From an uncultured Paracoccaceae bacterium (GTDB taxonomy: Bacteria; Pseudomonadota; Alphaproteobacteria; Rhodobacterales; Rhodobacteraceae): a stretch of DNA of 44,219 nt. Positions within the stretch are counted from its first letter, which is position 1. Each line of letters begins with the position of its first letter. Both the position numbers and the translations under genes were made by a program. Below, in pieces: positions 1 to 8,874 of the stretch. The notes below the pieces were generated by a model, which saw only the letters and a program-made list of their open reading frames with translations, searched no databases and was not told where the DNA came from. The stretch is taken from positions 1-44,219 of the forward strand of contig CANMPL010000015.1 in the NCBI GenBank assembly GCA_947499715.1. The letters run 5' to 3'.

Positions 1-321
1 GCCTGACAAGAAAGGCACGCGCGCCTCGTTCAGGCCGCCACTTTCTGCGCCAGCAACGCGTTGTTTTTCCACAGAATCGGGCGTAAGCGGACCTTCGCTG
101 CAAATGCGAGAACTTCCCGACCTTTCTACCAAAGCTGCCATTCTGGAAAAGTGGTGCACCATCAAGCCCATGTTAGTTCGGGTTCGTTCTGTGGCTCGCG
201 GCGCAACTGTCCCCACTCTACAAAGCCATGAGGCGTCTGAACATGGCATTGGTCACCTGGAGCTTGCGTTGATCTCTTGGTTCGATTTCTGCGATGCAAC
301 GGTTTGCGTCTAGCACTCCAC
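1..321. other. Gene-free left edge with degenerate sequence
   Basis: I see no convincing gene here. The only sizeable open frame (104-313, plus) has no ribosome-binding site and an unremarkable composition. On the minus strand a stretch of about 28 codons ends in a stop at 30-32 and is preceded in frame by a stop near 127. It could be the tail of a decayed gene, but I do not recognise it. Positions 129-143 carry a 15-mer that recurs, with one or two changes and in the other orientation, at 9080-9094, so this is probably a degenerate dispersed intergenic sequence. Confidence 0.4.
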
Positions 322-2904
322 CTAAGTGTGTTTGACGCTCAAGTTCGAAAAATCGGTTCTACTGCTAAATCCACCGCAATCTGGAGAGCTGTTTTTTGCA
401 CCAAATTCCTTTGTGCAATTTCGCTTTAGGATCTTCGAAAGGCTTTCCGAACTCACTGGTTTTTCTATGAATAGAACACTGTTCGACTGAACAGCGCGCA
501 GTGATGATTTCCCGCTGATCAAAATGCGCTGCGTGTCTGGGTCCTGTTTTTCCAGTGAGGTCAAAACATCCAGACCGTCTTTGGCGCCTCCAAGTTCAAA
601 GTCGCTGACAAAAAGGTCGAATTCTCCTTGTTTTGCTAATCGCAGCGCCTCTTGTGCGGTTGTGCAGGACGTCACCTCATAACCAAGAAATTTCAATGCT
701 TTGGCTGTTGTTTTCAAGTCGGTTTCATTGTCGTCCAACAACAAGGCACGTCCTGCACCACGCACCTGAGTGGCGCTGCCGTGGGTATCAACACATGGCA
801 AACGAACCGTTACGCGCGTGCCCTTGCCCTTCTGGCTGTCGATGTCCAGCTTGCCGCCGCTTTGATTGATAAAGCCATAGACAATTGACAGGCCAAGCCC
901 GGTTCCGCCGTCCCCTGCCCGGGTCGTAAAGAACGGCTGAATCGCTTTTTCTTGGGTACTTTTCGACATTCCCGATCCTGTGTCGGACACGACAATTTGC
1001 GCCCCGCCGCCCTTGGTCTTGGTTAAGGTGACGCGGATGGTTCCTGCGTCTTCGATGGCATGGTTGCTGTTCAAGACTAGGTTCACGATCGCAGACTCAA
1101 GCTGGCCGGGGTCCGCAAGGACATTTAGTGGTTCGGCGGCGGGAACGACCTCAAGCGTGACATTGGGTTTGAGCCCGATCTCAATAAGTTCGACCATGCC
1201 CTCGACCAGCGCGTTCAGATCAAAGGCCTCTGGTGAGAGAGGCTGTTTGCGCGCAAAAGCCAACAGACGGTCGGTGAGCGCCGCGCCGTAGTCCACGGCG
1301 TTTTCGATGGCAGACACATTGGCCGTTTCCGACCTGGTGTCATCCAGTAGGTGCGCGTGGGTGCGGATGGTCGACAGGATATTGGCGAAGTCGTGCGCCG
1401 TGTCGCCGGCCAGTTTGCCAAGTAATTCGATCCGATCAATCTGCGCAACCCGTTCCGCAACGCGATGCTGTTCGGTCACATCCGAGATCAGCCACACGCG
1501 GCCTTTATCCGGCAAACGACTGGCGCGGATTTCCAGCACGTCACCTTTCGCGGAGTCCAGAACCAGATGGCCCCGATGTTGCACGCTAAGACCGGCGTCT
1601 TTGGCGCTGCGCCCAAAGGCGGATCGATACAGCCAGTCGACGAAGGACTCTCTCAGGTTGCCGATACCCAAGATGCGTTCAAACGCAGGGTTGGAGGCGG
1701 TCAGTTTGCCCGTACTGTCTGTAATCGCGATGCCGTCGGTGATGTTGGCAAAGACCTTTTCGAACAGCGCGTTGCGTTGATCGAGCTGGCGGTTTGAGCG
1801 GTCCAATCGCAAAGCGTTCGCGCGAAAGCTGCGAAAGGAGCGAAACAAATCGCCAATCTCGTCATCACCACCCAAACGGCGCGGCAAAACGCTGCTGCGG
1901 TCTCCGTTGGCAAGGCGCACCATAGCCTCGGACACGCGGCCCACGTTGAACGCCACGTAGCGTGACACATAAAGGGCGGCGACCAAGGCAAGACCAAGGG
2001 CGGCAAGGCTGATGGCGGCCACCGACACCCGCGTGAACTGGATCGTGCTGGAGGACGAGCTGCGTTCTTGCGTCAAGACGGCCTCGGCCCGTTTGGCAAA
2101 GTCGGTTGCCAGTTCGTTGATGTGGTTGGCGTCACGCCGGATGCGGAACAATGCGTTCTGCGCATCAAGGGTTAGGTCCAGTTCTTGCCGTCGCAGCTCA
2201 AAGATGCCTACATCGCCTCGGACCAGTGTGTTCAGCCGATTCAGATACAAGGATTGCGCAAAGGTCATTGGACCATCTGATGCAAGTTGTGCTTTGCGTT
2301 GAAAGTGGCGCTGTTCTTCGCCGACGCCGATAAGATTATCCGCATAAGCCGCATTCAACGCATCCGCATTCATGCTGTGCAGCGTCCACCACGTCAGCCG
2401 CTCTTGTGTTTCCGAAGCCTGATCTTCGACGCGCAAAGTCACGTCTTCGCGCAAGGTGCTCAGTTCAGCGACACGGGCGCGCACCACGGCCTGCACTTGG
2501 TCCAGCGATTGGGACGCTTTGACCAGATCACGGATGCCGTTTTCCATCTCAAGCGTCAGCGCGCTCAGCGCTTCTCGGTCGGTTTCCGTCGTGCTCGACG
2601 TCGGCCATTCGTCCCGTACCTGCGCCAATACGTCCAACAGCTTTTCACCCTCTTGCTGGATCAGAAAATTGGATCGTTGGTTCAACAAGTAAGGGGCCGA
2701 GGTCGCAAGGTCGGACGAGCGTTTGGACAGATCAATCGCTTGCGCCACCTGACCAAGCGATTGTTGGTGCAGGTCTTGAAGGCGCGCATCGACCCGCTGC
2801 AAGGCAATCCATGTCAACGTGCTGATACAGACGATCGCCAACGCCAACAGCCCAAGGGCGGTCCATAGACGCCCGCGCACAGACCGGGGGATCAGCCGCA
2901 TCAT
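322..2904 (-). CDS. Hybrid sensor histidine kinase (HAMP-PAS-HisKA-HATPase-REC)
   Basis: An 860-residue membrane sensor kinase with its own receiver domain. One membrane helix lies at about 12-34 and a second at about 293-315. Between them is a long helical periplasmic segment of the TorS/PgtB four-helix kind. HAMP follows (about 315-370), then a PAS domain (about 380-485). The phosphoacceptor is His504 in a HDFAN box, the N box is around Asn613, and the G boxes are DTGSG (641-645) and GTGLGL (667-672). The C-terminal receiver starts at LLLDDNE (721-727) with probable phospho-acceptor Asp768 and Lys815. Its ATG overlaps the stop of the upstream regulator by 4 bases, so the two are translationally coupled. 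It is divergent from the ABC importer and probably controls it. The ligand is unknown; a phosphorylated sugar is the inference from context. Confidence 0.93.
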   Translation of the reverse strand: MMRLIPRSVRGRLWTALGLLALAIVCISTLTWIALQRVDARLQDLHQQSLGQVAQAIDLSKRSSDLATSAPYLLNQRSNFLIQQEGEKLLDVLAQVRDEWPTSSTTETDREALSALTLEMENGIRDLVKASQSLDQVQAVVRARVAELSTLREDVTLRVEDQASETQERLTWWTLHSMNADALNAAYADNLIGVGEEQRHFQRKAQLASDGPMTFAQSLYLNRLNTLVRGDVGIFELRRQELDLTLDAQNALFRIRRDANHINELATDFAKRAEAVLTQERSSSSSTIQFTRVSVAAISLAALGLALVAALYVSRYVAFNVGRVSEAMVRLANGDRSSVLPRRLGGDDEIGDLFRSFRSFRANALRLDRSNRQLDQRNALFEKVFANITDGIAITDSTGKLTASNPAFERILGIGNLRESFVDWLYRSAFGRSAKDAGLSVQHRGHLVLDSAKGDVLEIRASRLPDKGRVWLISDVTEQHRVAERVAQIDRIELLGKLAGDTAHDFANILSTIRTHAHLLDDTRSETANVSAIENAVDYGAALTDRLLAFARKQPLSPEAFDLNALVEGMVELIEIGLKPNVTLEVVPAAEPLNVLADPGQLESAIVNLVLNSNHAIEDAGTIRVTLTKTKGGGAQIVVSDTGSGMSKSTQEKAIQPFFTTRAGDGGTGLGLSIVYGFINQSGGKLDIDSQKGKGTRVTVRLPCVDTHGSATQVRGAGRALLLDDNETDLKTTAKALKFLGYEVTSCTTAQEALRLAKQGEFDLFVSDFELGGAKDGLDVLTSLEKQDPDTQRILISGKSSLRAVQSNSVLFIEKPVSSESLSKILKRNCTKEFGAKNSSPDCGGFSSRTDFSNLSVKHT

Positions 2905-3626
2905 CGGCTCGCGCGCGCACTGTCGGTGACGAAGATATAGCCTTGCCCCCGCCGCGTTTGCAGGTGCACGGGTTTGGACGGATTTTCTTCGATCTTGCGG
3001 CGCAACCGCAGGATCAGCACATCGACGGTGCGATCGACATATTTAGTCAGATCGCTGCCCAGTTCGGTCAGCAATTCGACCCGCGGGATGACCTCGTTGG
3101 GACGTTTCAGGAAATAATCCAAAAGGCGGTATTCAGCGTTGGTGAGCGATATTTCGGTGTTGGCCTCGTCAAATAGGATGCGTTGCTTTTGATCCACCGT
3201 TAGCCGCCCGAAAGACACGCAGCTTGGGTCAATGTCTGCGCTTGGGCGGTCTTCGGATTTGCCATAGCGGCGCAGGACAGCGCGGATACGGGCGACCAGT
3301 TCGCGCGGGTTGAAGGGTTTCAGGACGTAGTCATCGGCACCGATTTCAAGCCCGACAATCTTGTCGGTTTCATCGCCGCGCCCGGTCAGCATGACAATCG
3401 GTAAATCCTGCGTGCGGCGGATGTCCATTGCCAGCGTCAGACCGCTTTCATCGCGCAATTGCAGATCGATCAGCACAAGGTCGAGCGCGGTGTTGGCCTG
3501 TGCTGCGTGGAATTGCGCGATATTGGCCAGCGGCACGGGATCAAACTGGTTCTCAGCCAGCAGCGCCACCAATGCATCACGCATGGACGCTTCGTCGTCT
3601 ACAATTCCGATTTTGGGTCGCGACAC
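2901..3626 (-). CDS. OmpR-family response regulator
   Basis: A 241-residue response regulator. The receiver domain shows the acidic pair Asp10/Asp11, phosphoacceptor Asp54 (LIDLQ), Thr81 and Lys103 (the KPF motif). A winged-helix DNA-binding domain of the OmpR/PhoB type fills about residues 130-235. It is the first gene of a two-gene unit with the hybrid kinase, whose start overlaps its stop (ATGA). It lies divergent to the ABC importer across about 240 bases that contain two inverted repeats, plausible binding sites. The likely role is to activate the importer operon on sensing its substrate, in the manner of PgtA or TorR. This is inferred from position only. Confidence 0.93.
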   Translation of the reverse strand: MSRPKIGIVDDEASMRDALVALLAENQFDPVPLANIAQFHAAQANTALDLVLIDLQLRDESGLTLAMDIRRTQDLPIVMLTGRGDETDKIVGLEIGADDYVLKPFNPRELVARIRAVLRRYGKSEDRPSADIDPSCVSFGRLTVDQKQRILFDEANTEISLTNAEYRLLDYFLKRPNEVIPRVELLTELGSDLTKYVDRTVDVLILRLRRKIEENPSKPVHLQTRRGQGYIFVTDSARASR

Positions 3627-3686
3627 GCTCGGCCTCCGTTGCTCGGACCTGTCTTAGCACCAAGATCGCAGCGACGTCGCAGGCAT

Positions 3687-3708
3687 ATTTGTTTCATTCG
3701 TTACAAAT
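3687..3708. promoter_or_regulatory. Inverted repeat near the response regulator start
   Basis: ATTTGT and ACAAAT form perfect 6-base arms around a 10-base spacer in the divergent region between the response regulator and the binding-protein gene. It is a candidate site for the adjacent OmpR-type regulator. There is no further evidence. Confidence 0.35.
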
Positions 3709-3758
3709 CTTGGGCGCGCTTGTAAGGATGTTAACGAAGTGAAGGGCTCCCTGTAGCT

Positions 3759-3787
3759 TTGTTCACAAGGCTTGTATGTCGGTGAAC
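3759..3787. promoter_or_regulatory. Inverted repeat upstream of the ABC importer
   Basis: GTTCAC (3761-3766) and GTGAAC (3782-3787) are perfect inverted arms 15 bases apart. The left arm also lies inside a small palindrome, TTGT-TC-ACAA (3759-3768). The element is about 80 bases upstream of the binding-protein ATG, a suitable place for an activator site. It could be the operator of the neighbouring response regulator, but a typical direct-repeat OmpR box was not identified. Confidence 0.35.
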
Positions 3788-3865
3788 ACAACCAGTCCTT
3801 AGGGATGAAGGGGCATGGACACGTGGAGGAATGTGGACCGTGCTGGAACTCTAAGGGAGGAAGAC

Positions 3866-4888
3866 ATGAAGAATCTTGGACTAATTTCTGTTGCCGCACT
3901 TTTGGCATCCGGAGCTGCCGCTTGGGCAGATGAACTCAGCGTTGTGTGCAGCGCCGAGCAAGACTGGTGCGATTTGATGGTGTCAGCGTTTGAAGCTGAA
4001 AACCCAGACACCGACGTCTTGATGGTGCGCAAATCGACCGGTGAGACGCTAGCGCAGATCCGCGCCGAAGCGGGCAACCCAAAGATTGACGTTTGGTGGG
4101 GTGGTACGGGTGATCCACACTTGATCGCCGCCGAAGAAGGCCTGACACAACCTTCTGGCGTAGACACAAGCGAATTGCTTGGCTGGGCGCAGAACATGGC
4201 CGAAATTTCCGAAGGTCGTGCGATTGGCATCTATGCGGGTGCATTGGGTATTGCCTACAACACCGAGATCCTGGCGGAAAAAGGCATTGCAGCACCAGAG
4301 TGCTGGGCCGATCTGGAAGACCCGCGTTTCATGGGTGAAATTCAGGTGGCGAACCCGAACAGCTCGGGCACGGCCTACACCGAACTGGCGACATTCGTTC
4401 AGCTCTTTGGCGAAGACGAAGCCATGTTGAAGTTAGCGGCGATTGGCCTGAACGTGAACTCCTACACCAAGTCCGGCTCTGCCCCATCCAAGGCAGCGGC
4501 GCGCGGTGAAACGGGTGTTTCCATCGGCTTCATGCACGACATGGTGAAACTGGCCGCCCAAGGCTTCCCACTGGCGATCGTCGCCCCGTGCGAAGGCACA
4601 GGCTACGAAGTGGGTGCGGTGTCCATCATCGAAGGCGCACGCAACTTTGAAGGTGCGCAGGCATGGGTCGAATTCGCCCTGAGCGCGGACACACAGTCCC
4701 GCGCACCGGAAGTGGGTGCGTTTCAGGTTCCGTCCAATTCAAACGCGCAAGTCGCGCCTGAGTCACCGGACCTCGCCTCGATCAAGCTGATTGACTACGA
4801 CTTCGCCACATACGGCTCCAGCGACACCCGTGGTCGTCTGTTGGCCCGTTGGGATGAAGAAGTCGGCGATCCGAACCCAGAGCAGTAA
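3866..4888 (+). CDS. ABC transporter substrate-binding protein, AfuA-like (hexose-phosphate type)
   Basis: A periplasmic binding protein of 340 residues. The ATG at 3866 is preferred over the in-frame start at 3815 because a strong ribosome site (AAGGGAGG, 3853-3860) precedes it and the protein then begins with a clean signal peptide ending near ASGAAAWA. The family is usually annotated as iron(III)-binding (FbpA/AfuA). I do not see the adjacent tyrosine pair that binds iron in FbpA. His224, Asp225 and Glu248 are present with the same spacing as the His205/Asp206/Glu229 cluster that, as I recall, contacts glucose-6-phosphate in Actinobacillus AfuA. The downstream permease, ATPase and HAD phosphatase make one unit. 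Phosphorylated-sugar uptake is an inference; another small anionic ligand is possible. Confidence 0.85.
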   Translation: MKNLGLISVAALLASGAAAWADELSVVCSAEQDWCDLMVSAFEAENPDTDVLMVRKSTGETLAQIRAEAGNPKIDVWWGGTGDPHLIAAEEGLTQPSGVDTSELLGWAQNMAEISEGRAIGIYAGALGIAYNTEILAEKGIAAPECWADLEDPRFMGEIQVANPNSSGTAYTELATFVQLFGEDEAMLKLAAIGLNVNSYTKSGSAPSKAAARGETGVSIGFMHDMVKLAAQGFPLAIVAPCEGTGYEVGAVSIIEGARNFEGAQAWVEFALSADTQSRAPEVGAFQVPSNSNAQVAPESPDLASIKLIDYDFATYGSSDTRGRLLARWDEEVGDPNPEQ

Positions 4889-4898
4889 ACCTCCCGAT

Positions 4899-4960
4899 CT
4901 CTTGGCCTGCTGTCTATGCGGGCCAAGAGGCACAGATGCCCTGCTCACAGGCGGGGCATC
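4899..4960 (+). terminator. Two tandem stem-loops between binding-protein and permease genes
   Basis: The first hairpin pairs CTCTTGGCC (4899-4907) with GGCCAAGAG (4921-4929) around a 13-base loop. The second pairs GATGCCC (4935-4941) with GGGCATC (4954-4960) around a 12-base loop. Neither has a U-tract, so these look like RNA-stabilising or partially attenuating structures. Such structures keep periplasmic binding-protein mRNA more abundant than permease mRNA. Confidence 0.5.
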
Positions 4961-4983
4961 ACCCTACTCAAGCGGATAGATTG

Positions 4984-7155
4984 ATGAAAAAGACAGTCCT
5001 CATTTGGCTGGCTCTCGGGCTTGCCGGTTTTGTTTTGCTGCCTTGGCACATGACCGATGACGGTTTGTTGGACCCAAGCTGGATCACCGACGGCGTTGCC
5101 GCCACGGGCCTGTTTGGCACTTTTGCAGGCCAATGGTGGTTGGCCCCTGCAGGTTTGGCGCTGCTGGTTGCGCTGATTTTCCAGTTCACAATTCCTGAAC
5201 CCGTCAAACGGGCGCGTCTGACGTTGGGCACCGCGATTGCGGGTCTGTTTTTCATGGCCATGCAAGGGCTTATCATTGTTCGCGCAGGACCGCGTGTGTT
5301 TGAAAACCTGCTAACGGGCGATGTGATCATGGCCGGACAGGCGGGCATGGGCGCGGGCGCGGGCATTTGCGCGATTGCGCTGTTGTTTGCGGCCACCATT
5401 TCGCTGTCTCAGTCCGGCAAAGGGCAGGGCGATGCTTTTGTCATCAGTACCATCGGCCTGATCATTGCGCTTGTGGGCATCTTCGTTTTCTTCCCTGTCA
5501 TCCATATTCTGGTGCGCGCGTTCGAGGTCGAGGGCGGCTATTCCCTGACCGAATTTTTCCCGCGTTTCTTTAGCGCTGACATTTGGGGGCTTGGCTGTCT
5601 CATTGGGCCGCGCTCCTGTGGTGTGGCGATCAACTCGCTCTTCCTTGGGGTGATGACGGGCATAGGCACCACGATCCTTGGCCTGACCTTCGCGCTGATC
5701 TTCACCCGCACCAATTTTCGCGCCAAGAAATTCCTGCGCATCCTGACGGTGCTGCCGATCATCACGCCGCCCTTCGTGATTGGTCTTGCGCTGATCCTTC
5801 TCTTTGGCCGCGCGGGCACCGTGACGGAATTTTTCGCCGATATGCTAGGCTGGGAAAAGACCCGCTGGGTTTACGGCTTCTGGGGCGTCTATTTCGCACA
5901 GCTTTTGTCCTTCACGCCCATCGCGTTTCTGGTCCTGATTGGCGTCGTCCAAGGCGTCAGCCCGTCGATGGAGGAAGCCTCTCAAACACTCGACGCTGAC
6001 CGCTGGCAGACCTTCCGATTTGTGTCCCTGCCCCTGATGCGCCCCGGTCTGGCCAACGCCTTCCTGCTTGGCTTCATCGAAAGCATCGCAGACTTCGGCA
6101 ACCCCTTGGTCTTGGGCAGCGGGTATGAGGTCCTCTCGACCGAGATATTCTTCGCGATTGTTGGCTCTGTCGCTGATCCGGCGAAGGCTGCGATCCTCGC
6201 CATTGCCCTGTTGTCGCTGACCATGACAGCCTTCATCGCGCAGCGCATGTGGCTTGGGAAAAAGTCCTATGCGACGATCACAGGCAAGGCGGACAGCGGT
6301 CAGAACGCGGCGCTGAACCCTGTGCTTAGAGGGTTTTGCTATGCCATCGCGTTGCCATGGGCGGCGCTGACGCTGATCGTCTATTCGATGATCGTCTTCG
6401 GCAGTTTCGTGAAACTTTGGGGTTACAACCACAGCTTTACCTTTGATCACTACATCCGCGCCTTCGGCATCGATTTCCAAAACTGGCGGCTGACGGGCGT
6501 GGCGTGGGACAGCTATTTCACCACCCTGACGATTTCATCCATCGCCGCCCCGCTGACGGCCATCGTCGGTCTGGCCACGGCCTACCTGCTGGTGCGTCAG
6601 AAATTCGTCGGCAAGGATGCCTTTGAGTTTTCAACCATGCTCAGCTTTGCCATTCCGGGCACAGTGATCGGCGTCAGCTACATCATGGCATTCAACTTCC
6701 CGCCGATTGAGCTGACGGGCACGTCAATCATCCTGATCATCGTCTTCGTCTTTCGCAACATGCCCGTGGGCGTGCGCGGCGGGATCGCGGCGATGAGCCA
6801 GCTGGACAAGAGCCTTGATGAGGCATCTATCACCCTTGGCGCGAACAGTTTCACCACGGTGCGCCGTGTGATCCTGCCGCTCATGGGGCCTGCGATCCTG
6901 GCCGCGCTCACCTATAGCTTTGTGCGGGCGATCACGTCCGTCAGCGCGGTGATCTTCCTTGTCAGCGCCAAGCACAACATGGCCACGGCGTTCATCGTCG
7001 GGCGAGTTGAGAACGGCGAATTTGGCCTCGCCATCGCTTACTCGGCCGTGCTGATTGTCACGATGCTGGCGGCCATGCTTCTTATGCAACTTCTGGTCGG
7101 AACGCGCCGCCTGCGCCGCACCGACCGTGTCCAACAAGCCGCAAAACCGGCGTGA
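4984..7155 (+). CDS. ABC transporter permease, fused double-domain (AfuB/FbpB type)
   Basis: An inner-membrane permease of about 723 residues with two homologous membrane domains in one chain and roughly 14-16 hydrophobic segments. Each half carries an EAA loop that docks the ATPase: EEASQTLDADRW near residue 330 and DEASITLGANSF near residue 612, both followed by LPLM. The ATG at 4984 starts directly before a positively charged residue pair and a membrane helix. An in-frame start at 4936 would add a poorly conserved leader that runs through the intergenic hairpins. Fused permeases of this size are typical of the AfuB/FbpB group. The gene belongs to the importer operon. Confidence 0.9.
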   Translation: MKKTVLIWLALGLAGFVLLPWHMTDDGLLDPSWITDGVAATGLFGTFAGQWWLAPAGLALLVALIFQFTIPEPVKRARLTLGTAIAGLFFMAMQGLIIVRAGPRVFENLLTGDVIMAGQAGMGAGAGICAIALLFAATISLSQSGKGQGDAFVISTIGLIIALVGIFVFFPVIHILVRAFEVEGGYSLTEFFPRFFSADIWGLGCLIGPRSCGVAINSLFLGVMTGIGTTILGLTFALIFTRTNFRAKKFLRILTVLPIITPPFVIGLALILLFGRAGTVTEFFADMLGWEKTRWVYGFWGVYFAQLLSFTPIAFLVLIGVVQGVSPSMEEASQTLDADRWQTFRFVSLPLMRPGLANAFLLGFIESIADFGNPLVLGSGYEVLSTEIFFAIVGSVADPAKAAILAIALLSLTMTAFIAQRMWLGKKSYATITGKADSGQNAALNPVLRGFCYAIALPWAALTLIVYSMIVFGSFVKLWGYNHSFTFDHYIRAFGIDFQNWRLTGVAWDSYFTTLTISSIAAPLTAIVGLATAYLLVRQKFVGKDAFEFSTMLSFAIPGTVIGVSYIMAFNFPPIELTGTSIILIIVFVFRNMPVGVRGGIAAMSQLDKSLDEASITLGANSFTTVRRVILPLMGPAILAALTYSFVRAITSVSAVIFLVSAKHNMATAFIVGRVENGEFGLAIAYSAVLIVTMLAAMLLMQLLVGTRRLRRTDRVQQAAKPA

Positions 7156-7165
7156 GGTAATGAAC

Positions 7166-8227
7166 ATGACAGATACACAAACAGGCTCCGTGCGCTTTGA
7201 AGGCGTCGTTAAGAAATACGGCGATGTCACAGCGCTCAAGAAACTGGACATTGCCATTGAGCCCGGCAAACTTGTCACCCTGCTTGGGCCCAGCGGCTGC
7301 GGCAAAACCACGACCCTACGTCTGATCGCTGGGCTGGAAATGGCGACCGAAGGCAAGATTTTCATCGGTGGTGAAAACGTCACCCACCTGACGGCGACAT
7401 ACCGCAAAGTGTCGATGGTGTTTCAATCCTACGCGCTGTTCCCGCATATGACCGTGCGCGAAAACGTGGCCTATGGGCTGACGGTGAAATCCGTGCCCAA
7501 GGCCGAAGCCAACGCAAAGGCCGAACATGGGCTGGAGCTTGTCGGCCTCGCCGGGTTCGGCGACCGCCTCCCAAGTGAGCTGTCGGGCGGCCAACAACAA
7601 CGCGTTGCCGTGGCCCGCGCCATCGTGCTGGAACCCGAGGTTCTTCTGCTCGACGAACCGCTGTCAAACCTAGACGCGAAGCTGCGCCGTCATGTGCGCG
7701 AAGAAATCCGTCAGATCCAGCAGCGCCTTGGCCTGACGGCGGTCTACGTGACCCACGACCAAGAAGAAGCGATGGCGGTGTCTGACAACATCATCGTCAT
7801 GAACGACGCCGAAATCGCGCAGATCGGCACGCCCGCTGACCTGTACGAAGCCCCCTCTTCCGCCTTCATCGCGGACTTCATCGGGGATGCGAACCTTGTG
7901 GCTTGTGACGTCGAAAATTCGGCAAAGGGTGTTGCGACCGCCGTTCTGGACGGCCAACGCTATACCGTTCCAAGCCCTGATATCGCAAAAGGGGCCGCCC
8001 AAATGGTGCTGCGCCCCCATGCCCTGAACCTCGGCGCGCCGGGGCAGCCGGGGCTAAAGGGCGAAGTCACCTATGCCGCCTATCTGGGTAAGGAAATCCA
8101 ATACACTGTGGAAACGGACGTCGGTTCCCTGTTCATCATCGCGCCCGTTCAGGCCGACCCGTTCAAACAGGGCGACTCCGTATCGGTCGGCATTGTAGAG
8201 GATCACGCAAGGATCGTCGCGGCCTAA
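7166..8227 (+). CDS. ABC transporter ATP-binding protein (AfuC/FbpC/PotA-like)
   Basis: A cytoplasmic ATPase of about 353 residues. The Walker A motif GPSGCGKTT is at 41-49, the signature LSGGQQQR at 139-146 and the Walker B motif LLLDEP at 160-165, followed by the switch histidine in VTHDQEE. A C-terminal TOBE-like regulatory region follows. The start is ATG 7166, 8 bases after GAGG. ATG 7160 is also possible but sits too close to the ribosome site. The gene begins 10 bases after the permease stop and belongs to the same operon. Sequence alone does not tell the substrate; see the binding protein. Confidence 0.93.
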   Translation: MTDTQTGSVRFEGVVKKYGDVTALKKLDIAIEPGKLVTLLGPSGCGKTTTLRLIAGLEMATEGKIFIGGENVTHLTATYRKVSMVFQSYALFPHMTVRENVAYGLTVKSVPKAEANAKAEHGLELVGLAGFGDRLPSELSGGQQQRVAVARAIVLEPEVLLLDEPLSNLDAKLRRHVREEIRQIQQRLGLTAVYVTHDQEEAMAVSDNIIVMNDAEIAQIGTPADLYEAPSSAFIADFIGDANLVACDVENSAKGVATAVLDGQRYTVPSPDIAKGAAQMVLRPHALNLGAPGQPGLKGEVTYAAYLGKEIQYTVETDVGSLFIIAPVQADPFKQGDSVSVGIVEDHARIVAA

Positions 8228-8229
8228 AC

Positions 8230-8874
8230 ATGCAATCAATATTGCACCACCGGGGTGAGCCCCATGCCCTAACGTCAGACCATTGGCAGTCCTTCATCAC
8301 GGCGGAGAAATTCGACGCCGTGATCTTTGACTGCGACGGGACGTTGATCGACAGCGCGGACGTGCACCTTCAGTGCTTGCTGGCGGGCACGCAGGATCAA
8401 GGGCACGAGATGTCACCCGAGTGGTATGCGGCGCGCGACGGGCTGGACCGGATCAGCCTGTTTGACGCGTTTCGCCAGTCTTTGGACGCCACTTTTGATG
8501 TTGAACGGGCCTGCCAGATAAGCATCGCGCACTACGACCAAGCCGTGCACCGCGCGCGGCCTATTCGTGAAACCATTACCTTGGCAAAGACCTTGCGGGA
8601 TCGCGCGATGCCATTGGCTGTTGCCACCAATGGTGAACGCCCCGTTTGTGAACTGTTGCTGGCGACAGTCAATATTCGGGACTTGTTTGATACCGTCGTG
8701 TGTATTTCCGACGGCGTTCCACCCAAACCATCTCCCGCAATGTTTCAACTTGCAGCGGATCAGCTAGGGCAGGAATACAGCAAGGTGCTTGTCATTGAAG
8801 ACTCCCCGCAAGGTGTTCAAGCCGCCAAGGCCGCAGGAATGTCGGTTATCCAATTATGCCAACCAACGCACTAA
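8230..8874 (+). CDS. HAD-superfamily hydrolase, beta-phosphoglucomutase-like
   Basis: A 214-residue soluble HAD subfamily IA protein. Motif I is DCDGT with nucleophile Asp34 and acid/base Asp36, motif II is Thr133 (ATNGE), motif III is Lys166 (PKPSP), and motif IV is Glu190-Asp191. A helical cap lies between residues about 45 and 115, as in beta-phosphoglucomutase and sugar-phosphate phosphatases. It starts 3 bases after the ATPase stop and is the last gene of the importer operon. The natural inference is that it dephosphorylates or isomerises an imported sugar phosphate. This supports the non-iron reading of the transporter. The exact substrate is unknown. Confidence 0.88.
   Translation: MQSILHHRGEPHALTSDHWQSFITAEKFDAVIFDCDGTLIDSADVHLQCLLAGTQDQGHEMSPEWYAARDGLDRISLFDAFRQSLDATFDVERACQISIAHYDQAVHRARPIRETITLAKTLRDRAMPLAVATNGERPVCELLLATVNIRDLFDTVVCISDGVPPKPSPAMFQLAADQLGQEYSKVLVIEDSPQGVQAAKAAGMSVIQLCQPTH

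Noticed and set aside
104-313. 69-codon open frame at the left edge
   Set aside because: No ribosome site, no recognisable protein, lies in degenerate intergenic sequence.
3866-8227. Annotation of the ABC importer as an iron(III) transporter
   Set aside because: Binding-site residues and the neighbouring HAD phosphatase fit a sugar phosphate better; kept only as an alternative.
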